Source of the DNA: Bacteroidota bacterium
GTDB taxonomy: Bacteria; Bacteroidota; Bacteroidia; Sphingobacteriales; Sphingobacteriaceae
Reading direction: 5' to 3'
Assembly: GCA_018266915.1 (NCBI GenBank)
Contig: JAFDZM010000082.1
Coordinates: forward strand, 46,743 to 110,742
Length of the DNA stretch: 64,000 bases
This document shows positions 53,512-60,710 of the stretch, piece by piece (the first letter of the stretch is position 1; the number at the start of each line of letters is the position of its first letter). The notes beneath the pieces were generated by a model, which made no database searches, was not told the origin of the DNA, and saw nothing but the letters and a program-made list of their open reading frames with translations. A program made the position numbers and the translations under genes.

Positions 53512-53594
53512 GCCTCACCCGGCCTCTCCAAAGGAGAGAGGTTTTGGTCAGAAGAAATTGAAGTCCTCTCCTCTGGAAAGGATTTAGGTGAGGC
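53512..53594. repeat. 83-base nested-palindrome repeat, copy B
   Basis: It begins directly after the START gene's TAA. The outer arms are GCCTCACC (53512-53519) and GGTGAGGC (53587-53594). Inside it has CCTCTCCAAAGGAGAG and TCCTCTCCTCTGGAAAGGA, a slightly decayed version of copy A at 47864. Confidence 0.8.
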
Positions 53595-53669
53595 TCTCAG
53601 AGACTTTTATCAGAGTAAAGTCAGCCGTATCACGGCAATGTCACAAAACCCTATTTACTGAAAAATATA

Positions 53670-53711
53670 GTAAACTAAGTTGACGAAATTGGTCAACTTA
53701 GTTTACCTTTG
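53670..53711 (+). promoter_or_regulatory. Double MarR-type operator and promoter before the 118-residue gene
   Basis: GTAAACTAAGTTGAC (53670-53684) and GTCAACTTAGTTTAC (53692-53706) are perfect 15-base complements with 7 bases between. Each is itself a GTMAAC-N4-TTGAC-like site. The -7 box TACCTTTG (53704-53711) overlaps the right site, and TTG at 53680-53682 stands 21 bases upstream as a -33 element. Confidence 0.82.
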
Positions 53712-53732
53712 TATTGTCAAATCACAACAGTT

Positions 53733-54089
53733 ATGAAAACAACAGGCATACATTTCGACCAGTCACTTTTAGACAACGCTAAAATGATGATAAACGAAGC
53801 TAAGGGCTTCAAATTTAGCTGGCTGTTTGCGATGTTGGGCATTACGTCTGACAGGGTGAATTATTACCTGACACTGTTGTTGAAACAAATCTTCAGCGAC
53901 AACTTTTCAGGATCAGATGCAGAAACCGGCATGGTGCTCATCTTTCTGAAAAGCTACTTCTTATCAGCAGCTGCATTATTTATGATCAGTAATAATGTGA
54001 TAAGAGATTTTATCAAAAACCTGGGAAAACCAAAAGCAAAAGTAGTAGCGCAGGATACTGAAAATTTAATCTATACAAAAGCCGCCTAA
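53733..54089 (+). CDS. 118-residue protein of unknown function
   Basis: I start at ATG 53733; a TTG further up lies in the -7 box. The protein has no signal peptide. It has one amphipathic-to-hydrophobic stretch, MVLIFLKSYFLSAAALFMISNNVIRDFI, and KFSWLFAMLGITSDRVNYYLTLLLKQIFSDNF before it. It is mostly helical. The tail KPKAKVVAQDTENLIYTKAA is charged. I do not recognise the family. It lies 26 bases before the DUF5686 gene under one promoter, so the two should be made together. Confidence 0.65.
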   Translation: MKTTGIHFDQSLLDNAKMMINEAKGFKFSWLFAMLGITSDRVNYYLTLLLKQIFSDNFSGSDAETGMVLIFLKSYFLSAAALFMISNNVIRDFIKNLGKPKAKVVAQDTENLIYTKAA

Positions 54090-54115
54090 AACCAATCACC
54101 ATAAATAGTAAGATC

Positions 54116-56680
54116 ATGAAAACAAATTACACCTACAATATTATAAAAAGTGCACTCCTGATTTTGTTCGTCGTGCTGTCAACTGCTTTGATGGCCCAGC
54201 AAACTATCGTGAAAGGAGTGGTTACCGATGCCCGTACCCATGAAACCATGCCGGGTGTAAGCGTCTCATTCGACGGAACCTCAATTGGTAACAGTAGCGA
54301 CGTACAAGGAAATTACCGGATCATCACTGATGGTAATTATAACCGCATCAAAATTTCGTTTATCGGTTATAAAACTCAGTATAAGGACATCACTCCTGGT
54401 ACAACCCAAACTATGAATATCGTATTGATCGAAGACCGTAAAACCTTAAATGAGGTTGTTATCAGAAGCGGTAAAAAGACACGGTATACCAATAAAAATA
54501 ACCCTGCTGTTGAACTGATCCGTAAAGTAATTGCTCATAAAGATCAAAACAGGATTGAGAACTACAATTATGCAGAGTTTCAGCAGTACGAAAGGGTGCT
54601 ATTCTCATTAAGCGACCTTTCTGACAAATTCAAGCAAAAAAGAATATTCAAAAACTATCAGTTCCTGTTTACCGAACAGGATTCAGATGCTATTGGTGGT
54701 AAAAACCTGTTACCTATCTACCTGGAAGAAAAACTATCTGATAATTACTACCGCAAATCACCATATGTAAAAAAACAAGTAATAGAGGCAAACAAGCAGG
54801 TAAAGTATGATGAGAACTTTGTAGACAATGAGGGTTTGAAAACCTACTTCAACCGTCTGTATATGGATATTGAAATTTATGACAACAATATCCCTTTGCT
54901 GGGTAACCAGTTACTTAGCCCTATTGCTGATGGCGCACCTGCTTTTTATAAGTTCTTTATTACGGACACTATTAAAGATGTTAGTCCGCAATTGATTGAG
55001 CTGAGCTTTACTCCTCGTAATACTAATAATATGCTGTTTGAGGGTAAGATTTATATCACTATGGACGATAACTATGCTGTGCAAAAAGCAGAGCTAACCG
55101 TTAACAAAAACGTTAACCTGAACTTTGTGCGCAAAATGCAAACCACGCTCGCTTACACCAAGACAGAAACCGGTCGTTACCGTTTAAGCCAGAGTGATCT
55201 TAAAATAGATTTTGGTATCAACAAAAATAAAGGCGGCGGTGTATATGGCGAACGTATTGTGCTCATTAATAATTTCGAGGTTAACAAACCACGTCCGGAA
55301 ACGACTTATACAGGCCCTGCACAAATGATCGCTTTTGATGCCAAGGAAAAAGGTGACGAGTTCTGGAAAGCAAATCGCCCTGACACACTGAAGCAATCAC
55401 AACTTGATATTTATAAGAATATCGATAGCCTGCAAACTATCCCTTCATTCCGCCGCACAATGGACCTGGTAACATTATTCGTAGCCGGTTACAAAAACGA
55501 AGGTCCGTTTGAAATTGGCCCTACAAATACATTTTATAGCGCTAACTCTGTTGAAGGCTTCAGAGCTAGATTAGGTGGTCGTACCACGACAGCACTGAGT
55601 AAACGCTATTATTTTGAAACTTATGGCGCTTATGGTTTCCGTGATGATCAATTCAAGTATTTTCTGAGCGGCACTTATTCACTTAATAATAAGTCTATCT
55701 ATTCTTTCCCTCAGGAGTACATCAGGACAAGTTTTCAGCACGACACAAAAATTCCGGGCTCAGAATTGGGCTTCGTGCAGGAAGATAACTTCTTGCTATC
55801 TCTGAAACGCGGCGAAAGTGACCTTCTGACTTATAACGATCAGTTTAAAATAGATTACGTGCATGAATACCTGAACCACTTTTCTTATAAAGTTGAGTTC
55901 AGAAGCTGGAACCAGGCTCCGGGTGGTGCACTGTATTTTCAGAATATAGAAAATGGTCAGCCGCATAATATAAACGATATTCAAACAACCGATCTGTCGT
56001 TAGAATTGCGCTACGCACCTCATGAAAAATTTTACCAGGGGAAACTATACCGTACACCAATCCCTGACAAATACCCGATATTTACTTTGCGCTATGACGA
56101 AGGTTTCAAGGGGTTCTTAAAGGGGCAATACAATTATCAAAGCGTAACTGCCGATATTACCAAGCGTTTTTATTTATCTCAGCTGGGATTTACCGATGTT
56201 GAGGTTGAAGGCGGATACATTTTTAATAAACTACCTTTCCCATTGTTGGATATCATTCATGCCAACCAAAGCTATGCGCTGCAATTGGAGTCATATAACC
56301 TAGCCAATTACCTGGAATTTGTGAACGACCATTATGCCAGTGTAAATATCGATCATCACTTTAATGGTTTGTTCTTTAACAGGGTTCCGTTGCTGGATAA
56401 CCTTAAGCTGAGGGAAGTAGTATCATTCAAAAGCCTCTGGGGTGGTTTAAGAGCCGAAAATAACCCGGCTAATGATCCTACGCTGTTTCAGTTCCCTGTA
56501 AGAGAAGGCAGCCAAACCATTACACATACTTTGAATAATGGTCCATACATGGAAGCCAGCGCTGGTATCGAGAATATATTTAAACTAGTGCGCCTAGATG
56601 TTGTTAGAAGATTGAGCTACCTCGATAATCCTGATGCACCAAAGTGGGGGGTAAGGGCAAGAGTTAGATTCCAGTTCTAA
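54116..56680 (+). CDS. DUF5686 and carboxypeptidase-regulatory-like domain outer-membrane protein
   Basis: This 854-residue secreted protein has a signal peptide ending near MAQQ. A CarboxypepD_reg-like beta domain lies at about 30-120 (IVKGVVTDARTHETMPGVSVSFDGTSIGNSSDVQGNYRI). The DUF5686 domain follows from about 125 to the end, ending in aromatic beta strands (RVRFQF), as in outer-membrane barrel proteins. The function of DUF5686 is unknown. It follows the 118-residue gene and precedes the marR gene by 79 bases, all under GTMAAC-N4-TTGAC sites. Confidence 0.9.
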   Translation: MKTNYTYNIIKSALLILFVVLSTALMAQQTIVKGVVTDARTHETMPGVSVSFDGTSIGNSSDVQGNYRIITDGNYNRIKISFIGYKTQYKDITPGTTQTMNIVLIEDRKTLNEVVIRSGKKTRYTNKNNPAVELIRKVIAHKDQNRIENYNYAEFQQYERVLFSLSDLSDKFKQKRIFKNYQFLFTEQDSDAIGGKNLLPIYLEEKLSDNYYRKSPYVKKQVIEANKQVKYDENFVDNEGLKTYFNRLYMDIEIYDNNIPLLGNQLLSPIADGAPAFYKFFITDTIKDVSPQLIELSFTPRNTNNMLFEGKIYITMDDNYAVQKAELTVNKNVNLNFVRKMQTTLAYTKTETGRYRLSQSDLKIDFGINKNKGGGVYGERIVLINNFEVNKPRPETTYTGPAQMIAFDAKEKGDEFWKANRPDTLKQSQLDIYKNIDSLQTIPSFRRTMDLVTLFVAGYKNEGPFEIGPTNTFYSANSVEGFRARLGGRTTTALSKRYYFETYGAYGFRDDQFKYFLSGTYSLNNKSIYSFPQEYIRTSFQHDTKIPGSELGFVQEDNFLLSLKRGESDLLTYNDQFKIDYVHEYLNHFSYKVEFRSWNQAPGGALYFQNIENGQPHNINDIQTTDLSLELRYAPHEKFYQGKLYRTPIPDKYPIFTLRYDEGFKGFLKGQYNYQSVTADITKRFYLSQLGFTDVEVEGGYIFNKLPFPLLDIIHANQSYALQLESYNLANYLEFVNDHYASVNIDHHFNGLFFNRVPLLDNLKLREVVSFKSLWGGLRAENNPANDPTLFQFPVREGSQTITHTLNNGPYMEASAGIENIFKLVRLDVVRRLSYLDNPDAPKWGVRARVRFQF

Positions 56681-56706
56681 TTATACTTATTGGGCGAAAT
56701 ATTCGT

Positions 56707-56728
56707 TAAATTTGTAAACCAGGTTGAC
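56707..56728 (+). promoter_or_regulatory. marR promoter with overlapping self-operator
   Basis: The -7 box TAAATTTG (56707-56714) runs into GTAAACCAGGTTGAC (56714-56728), which matches the operator at 53670 at 13 of 15 positions. Binding would block the start site, so the MarR protein very likely represses itself. Confidence 0.8.
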
Positions 56729-56759
56729 TACTGCCTGGGAAAATTTAAAATTGAAAAAC

Positions 56760-57218
56760 ATGTTAAACGAGGATACATCAAGGATGACAGGCAGGTTGCT
56801 ATACCTGTTGAAACGACTATCAGATGATTGGTATTGCACGGAATTGTGCCATGCTAACCTGAAGGGTTTTAATAACTCTTACATACCCATGTTTATGAGT
56901 ATCGGTACTAGGGGAATATCCAACAGCAAACTTGCTGCGAACCTGAGCATTACCAAACAGGCTGCAAGTAAAGTGATCAAAGAGCTTGAAGAACTAAACC
57001 TGGTACGAAGCGAAAAATGCAATACCGATGGAAGATCGATGATGTTGTATTTAACTGATGAGGGCATTGGTTTTTACGAGCACATCAGCAGCCAGATGGT
57101 TGCCCTCGAAAAAGAATACAAAAAAGTGGTTGGCGCCAAAAACTACGAGAATGCTATCAACGTAATGCTGAAACTGGTGGAGTTCCATCAGAATCATGAA
57201 AAAGCAGCTGTGAGTTAA
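56760..57218 (+). CDS. MarR-family transcriptional regulator
   Basis: I start at ATG 56760 (152 residues); the longer frame uses a TTG that lies inside the operator. The winged helix-turn-helix is at about 56-115 (TRGISNSKLAANLSITKQAASKVIKELEELNLVRSEKCNTDGRSMMLYLTDEGIGFY). Helices at both ends form the dimer interface. Its own promoter, the START gene and the 118-residue/DUF5686 pair all carry GTMAAC-N4-TTGAC sites, so it probably represses this set until a ligand binds. Confidence 0.93.
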   Translation: MLNEDTSRMTGRLLYLLKRLSDDWYCTELCHANLKGFNNSYIPMFMSIGTRGISNSKLAANLSITKQAASKVIKELEELNLVRSEKCNTDGRSMMLYLTDEGIGFYEHISSQMVALEKEYKKVVGAKNYENAINVMLKLVEFHQNHEKAAVS

Positions 57219-57244
57219 TAGTATTCCACTTTCATATACGCACG

Positions 57245-57280
57245 ATGCCTCTGCTGAAACAGGGGCATTTTTATTTTTTT
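57245..57280 (+). terminator. Rho-independent terminator after marR
   Basis: ATGCCTCTG (57245-57253) and CAGGGGCAT (57260-57268) pair with one G-T wobble around CTGAAA, followed by a T-rich tail. Confidence 0.85.
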
Positions 57281-57366
57281 GGCTGACTATCAGCTATTCC
57301 TGATTTTTAATTAAAGTACATTTATATCTTTTTCTTTGATATGGATTGATTTTTAGATATTTAACT

Positions 57367-57385
57367 TAGTGTATTAATTACACTA
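57367..57385. promoter_or_regulatory. Palindrome upstream of the GIN-domain gene
   Basis: TAGTGTA (57367-57373) and TACACTA (57379-57385) pair around TTAAT, 30 bases before the -7 box at 57415. It is a candidate operator for an unidentified regulator. Confidence 0.5.
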
Positions 57386-57414
57386 TTATGATAAATTTTT
57401 TTTGGAACTCATAG

Positions 57415-57422
57415 TACCTTTG
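57415..57422 (+). promoter_or_regulatory. -7 box of the GIN-domain gene
   Basis: TACCTTTG fits TAnnTTTG and lies 57 bases before the ATG at 57479. No clear TTTG -33 element is seen at the right distance. Confidence 0.55.
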
Positions 57423-57478
57423 TATTGTATTTAGATGATGCAGTGAGCATTTGATGAATACAATAAAACTTAAGAACA

Positions 57479-58081
57479 ATGAAAACCAGAATTTTATCTA
57501 TCATCCTGTTATTCGCTGCAATCGCAGGATTTTCAAAATCAACTTATGCTGCTACAAGTAATGCAGACTATACTTTATTAAAAGAAATCAAAGCCATTAA
57601 TAAGATCGAAGTTCGCGGAAATGTGGAATTATTTATTTCTGACAATTCTGTTGAACAGGTTAAAGTTTACAACAAATACTATTCTGAAAATGCTTTGGTT
57701 CAGTACAACAACGGTACTTTAAGGATCACTTCTTATAATGCTGAAAAGCTGGTCGTTTGGGTAAGTACTGATGATCTTCGCGCTGTAACTGCTTATGACA
57801 ACGCTGAAGTAAGGTCATTCGGAAAACTTTCAAAAATTGAGTTCGATGTTGACCTGCACAACAATGCATCTGCTAATTTAAATATGGATGCTTACAGTGC
57901 CAACGTGAAATTGAACGATCATGCTAAAGCTGAATTAAGTGGTAATGCAACAGAATTCGGATTAACTGCAAACGCTAACACAACCGTAGTTAAAAACGAC
58001 TTTAAAGCAGAATACATTACTGATAACAAGATCAATACTGCTACTGCAGCCAAGAATGACGATTTAACCATACTTGAATAA
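57479..58081 (+). CDS. Secreted GIN-domain (DUF2807) protein
   Basis: This 200-residue protein has a signal peptide ending near STYAA. The rest is a right-handed beta-helix-like GIN domain (IEVRGNVELFISDNSVEQVKVY, LRITSY, LRAVTAYDNAEVRSFGKL, ASANLNMDAYSANVKLNDHAKAELSGNATEFGLTANANTTV). This matches the family annotated DUF2807, thought to be adhesin-like. It stands alone between two terminators. Confidence 0.88.
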   Translation: MKTRILSIILLFAAIAGFSKSTYAATSNADYTLLKEIKAINKIEVRGNVELFISDNSVEQVKVYNKYYSENALVQYNNGTLRITSYNAEKLVVWVSTDDLRAVTAYDNAEVRSFGKLSKIEFDVDLHNNASANLNMDAYSANVKLNDHAKAELSGNATEFGLTANANTTVVKNDFKAEYITDNKINTATAAKNDDLTILE

Positions 58082-58102
58082 GCACCACTTTGGATTTGGA
58101 TT

Positions 58103-58138
58103 AAAAGCCTTCCGCTAATCAGCCGGAAGGCTTTTTTT
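58103..58138. terminator. Terminator between the GIN gene and the sugar kinase gene
   Basis: AAAAGCCTTCCG (58103-58114) and CGGAAGGCTTTT (58124-58135) pair around CTAATCAGC, with runs of A and T on the two sides. It serves both convergent genes. Confidence 0.9.
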
Positions 58139-59603
58139 ATGCCTTGTAAATCCGGTGCATAGTTTCTTTCAAATCAGTGTACAGTTGCTTATAAATACTG
58201 AAGTTTCTATTATAGACATCCCTGTTTACAGGGTTGGGTTGATAGATGATCAAATCATCGCTAACCTTCGGATAATTATTAATTGCACCGATAACTTTTA
58301 AAGCAATAAAAGCAGCCCCAATCGCCGAAGCATCGTCAGCCTGCAAAATGGCCAGCTTTTTTCCTGTGATATCAGCCAGTATTTGTACCCATATCTCTGA
58401 TTTGGTAAAACCACCACTGATATTGATTTGAATGATTGGTTCAGAGTTTTCCTGAACGGCATCAAGCACATCGCGCATCGCGAAGCAGATCCCTTCTAAA
58501 ACAGCTCTTGAAAAATTGGCCTGGGTATGTTGCAGTTTGACACCAAAGAAATTGCCGCAGCTTTCGCTATCCCATATCGGTGCACGCTCGCCGGTAAGAT
58601 AGGGCAGGAAGATCAGGCCATTACTACCAGCTGTTATTTGGGCAACCTGGTTGAATATACCTTCGTAATCTTTCTCAGTCGGATTTGGTCCGGCAATATT
58701 TTTTACCCACCATTGCATGGCCACGCCGCCGTTATTAATTGGTCCGCCGCAGATGTAAGTTTTTTTGTCCAGGATATAACTGAAGGTCATTGCCTCCGCA
58801 TTTGGCAACGGTTTATTGCTTGCCACGCGCACTGCTCCACTGGTCCCGATAGTCATCGCCGCGATTCCGGGCTTGGTGGCCATACTACCAAGGTTAGCCA
58901 GGCAGCCATCGCTGGCTCCAATAACAAGACGGGTGTTTTTATCAAGAAAATCTAATGAAGAACCAGTTTTTGCATAATCTGTGGGAACAGGCTTTGAAAG
59001 TATATCATTCGTAATTTCTGCAAGCTTTAAAGCATCGTCATGCCACTCAAAGGTTGTAATATTGAATAGCCCGGTACTGGAAGCAATAGAATAATCGATC
59101 ACAAACTCATTAAAGAGCTTATGCCAGATGAATTCTTTGATCGAAATAAACTTATGAGCCTTATGAAATAACTCAGGATCATTCTCCCTTAGCCAGATCA
59201 GCTTGCACAGAGGGGACATGGAATGAATAGGGGTGCCGGTAACTTTATAGATCGACATGCCCTGTTCTGTAGCTCTTAATGCAATAGCTATTTCAGCGCT
59301 GCGGTTGTCGGCCCAGGTCATCATAGGCGCTAATACCTTGCCATTATTGTCGACAGCAATAAAGCTATGCATGGCACTGCTTAAGCTGATGGCTTTGGGC
59401 TGAGATCCGGTTTGTGCAATAATACCTTTAATACTGCCGGTAAATGCCAGCCATATTTGTTCCGGATCCTGCTCATGATAACCTGGTTTTGGCACACTGA
59501 AAGGATAATATTGCTGGGCATCCCCAAATGAATTGCCTTTCAGATCAACTGCGACGGCCTTAACGCTACCTGTTCCAATATCGATGCCTAAAACGTATTC
59601 CAT
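58137..59603 (-). CDS. FGGY-family carbohydrate kinase (gluconokinase-like)
   Basis: This 488-residue two-domain kinase has the FGGY N-terminal phosphate loop GIDIGTGSVKAVAVD, then HEQDPEQIW, MTWADNR and the signature of the C-terminal actin-fold domain (MTIGTSGAVRVAS, GGPINNGGVAMQWWVKN, LTGERAPIWD, ISGGFTKSEIWVQILADITGKKL). The beginning (PFSVPKPGYHEQDP) favours gluconate as substrate, but xylulose or another sugar is possible. No gluconate transporter or dehydratase is adjacent. It is divergent from the arsR gene. Confidence 0.9.
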   Translation of the reverse strand: MEYVLGIDIGTGSVKAVAVDLKGNSFGDAQQYYPFSVPKPGYHEQDPEQIWLAFTGSIKGIIAQTGSQPKAISLSSAMHSFIAVDNNGKVLAPMMTWADNRSAEIAIALRATEQGMSIYKVTGTPIHSMSPLCKLIWLRENDPELFHKAHKFISIKEFIWHKLFNEFVIDYSIASSTGLFNITTFEWHDDALKLAEITNDILSKPVPTDYAKTGSSLDFLDKNTRLVIGASDGCLANLGSMATKPGIAAMTIGTSGAVRVASNKPLPNAEAMTFSYILDKKTYICGGPINNGGVAMQWWVKNIAGPNPTEKDYEGIFNQVAQITAGSNGLIFLPYLTGERAPIWDSESCGNFFGVKLQHTQANFSRAVLEGICFAMRDVLDAVQENSEPIIQINISGGFTKSEIWVQILADITGKKLAILQADDASAIGAAFIALKVIGAINNYPKVSDDLIIYQPNPVNRDVYNRNFSIYKQLYTDLKETMHRIYKA

Positions 59604-59670
59604 ATTTCATGCAAGATATGCGTTTTTAAAAAGGATGATTTCTTAACAATATTATTTTTTTTCACAAAAA

Positions 59671-59702
59671 TTTGCGTAAGTAAATACTTACATATAAATT
59701 TG
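59671..59702 (+). promoter_or_regulatory. arsR promoter with both -33 and -7 boxes
   Basis: TTTG (59671-59674) and TAAATTTG (59695-59702) are 20 bases apart, a full match to the Bacteroidota consensus. The operators at 59676 and 59702 lie on either side of the -7 box. Confidence 0.8.
59676..59691. promoter_or_regulatory. ArsR operator, upstream copy
   Basis: GTAAGTAAATACTTAC is a perfect 7-bp palindrome around AA, lying between the -33 and -7 boxes. Confidence 0.75.
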
Positions 59703-59717
59703 TAAGGAAATACTTAC
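59702..59717. promoter_or_regulatory. ArsR operator, downstream copy
   Basis: GTAAGGAAATACTTAC matches the upstream copy at 15 of 16 bases, 26 bases further on, and begins at the last base of the -7 box. Confidence 0.72.
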
Positions 59718-59725
59718 ATATTGAA

Positions 59726-60064
59726 ATGGCACTACAATCCAGAAGGGACGTTTTTCAGGCAATAGCCGATCCGACACGCAGAGAAATTATCAACCTGATC
59801 GCATTTAATCCGCTTAATCTCAATGCTATTGCTGAGAATTTTGATGTGAGCAGGCCCGCTATTTCCCAGCATATCAAAATATTAACCGAGTGCGGATTGA
59901 TCGTTATCAAAAAACAGGGTAGGGAGCGGTACTGTGAAGCGTCATTGCAGCAATTAGGTGAAGTATCGAACTGGATAGAGCAGTACAGGAAACTTTGGCA
60001 GAAACAATTCAACGCACTCGACGATCTATTGGAAGAATATAAAACCAAAAATAAAAAATCTTGA
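59726..60064 (+). CDS. ArsR/SmtB-family transcriptional regulator
   Basis: This 112-residue regulator has a winged helix-turn-helix at about 12-78 (FQAIADPTRREIINLIAFNPLNLNAIAENFDVSRPAISQHIKILTECGLIVIKKQGRERYCEAS). No cysteine cluster for metal binding is visible, so it probably senses another signal. Two operator copies around its promoter point to self-repression. It heads a two-gene operon with the SRPBCC gene. Confidence 0.93.
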   Translation: MALQSRRDVFQAIADPTRREIINLIAFNPLNLNAIAENFDVSRPAISQHIKILTECGLIVIKKQGRERYCEASLQQLGEVSNWIEQYRKLWQKQFNALDDLLEEYKTKNKKS

Positions 60065-60127
60065 CAGTGGGTAATTTGAACAAATAATTCATTTATAAAA
60101 TATTAACCAATTATAAAACAAATAGTT

Positions 60128-60625
60128 ATGGCATCAAATAATCAAACCGAGATCATTGCCGAACCAGGCAAACAGGAGTTGTTTATCAAAAGGGAATTTG
60201 AAGCTCCGCGCGAGTTAGTTTTCAGGGCATTTACCGATGCGGAAATGCTGGTGAAGTGGCTTGGCCCATGCAACATGAAAATGCGTATCGATAAGCATGA
60301 GGCCAGGGCAGGTGGTTCATACCGTTATGTACATATAGACCCGGCAGGCAACGAGTATGGCTTTCATGGAGTTTCTCATGAAATGCTGGTGCCTGAAAGA
60401 TTGATACGCACTTTTGAATTTGAAGGGCTTCCGGAAACAGGCCACGTGGTATTGGAAACTGCCCGGTTTGAGGCTTTGCCAAATGATCGTACAAGGGTAA
60501 CTATTCAATCTGTATTTCAATCAGTAGCTGATCGTGACGGCATGGTGCAATCCGGAATGGAATACGGTGTAAAAGAATCTCATCAAATGCTAGACGAATT
60601 TTTAGCCAAGCAATTAGTAAACTAA
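60128..60625 (+). CDS. SRPBCC/AHSA1-domain protein
   Basis: This 165-residue cytoplasmic protein has the helix-grip pattern FIKREFEAPRELVFRAFTDAEMLVKWLGP, then GGSYRYVHIDPAGNEYGFHGV, FEFEGLPETGHVVLETARF and the C-terminal helix (GMEYGVKESHQMLDEFLAK). ArsR genes are often followed by such AHSA1-like genes in Bacteroidota. The ligand is unknown. It lies 63 bases after arsR and likely shares its promoter. Confidence 0.9.
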   Translation: MASNNQTEIIAEPGKQELFIKREFEAPRELVFRAFTDAEMLVKWLGPCNMKMRIDKHEARAGGSYRYVHIDPAGNEYGFHGVSHEMLVPERLIRTFEFEGLPETGHVVLETARFEALPNDRTRVTIQSVFQSVADRDGMVQSGMEYGVKESHQMLDEFLAKQLVN

Positions 60626-60655
60626 TCCGTTTTCAATGTCATCCTGACAATTTAT

Positions 60656-60709
60656 TTTGTTCATTCGGGCAGGTTTTTATTACTTTTGAAAGTATATACC
60701 TGCCCGAAT
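60656..60709 (+). promoter_or_regulatory. GH127 promoter inside a 12-bp inverted repeat
   Basis: TTTG (60656-60659) and TACTTTTG (60681-60688) are 21 bases apart, a good -33/-7 pair. ATTCGGGCAGGT (60663-60674) and ACCTGCCCGAAT (60698-60709) are perfect 12-bp complements around the -7 box. The right arm ends one base before the ATG at 60711. Confidence 0.75.
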
Positions 60710-60710
60710 A

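Noticed and set aside
56724..56759. TTG start extending marR by 12 codons
   Set aside because: The TTG lies inside the operator and at the expected transcription start; the ATG at 56760 fits the family start better.
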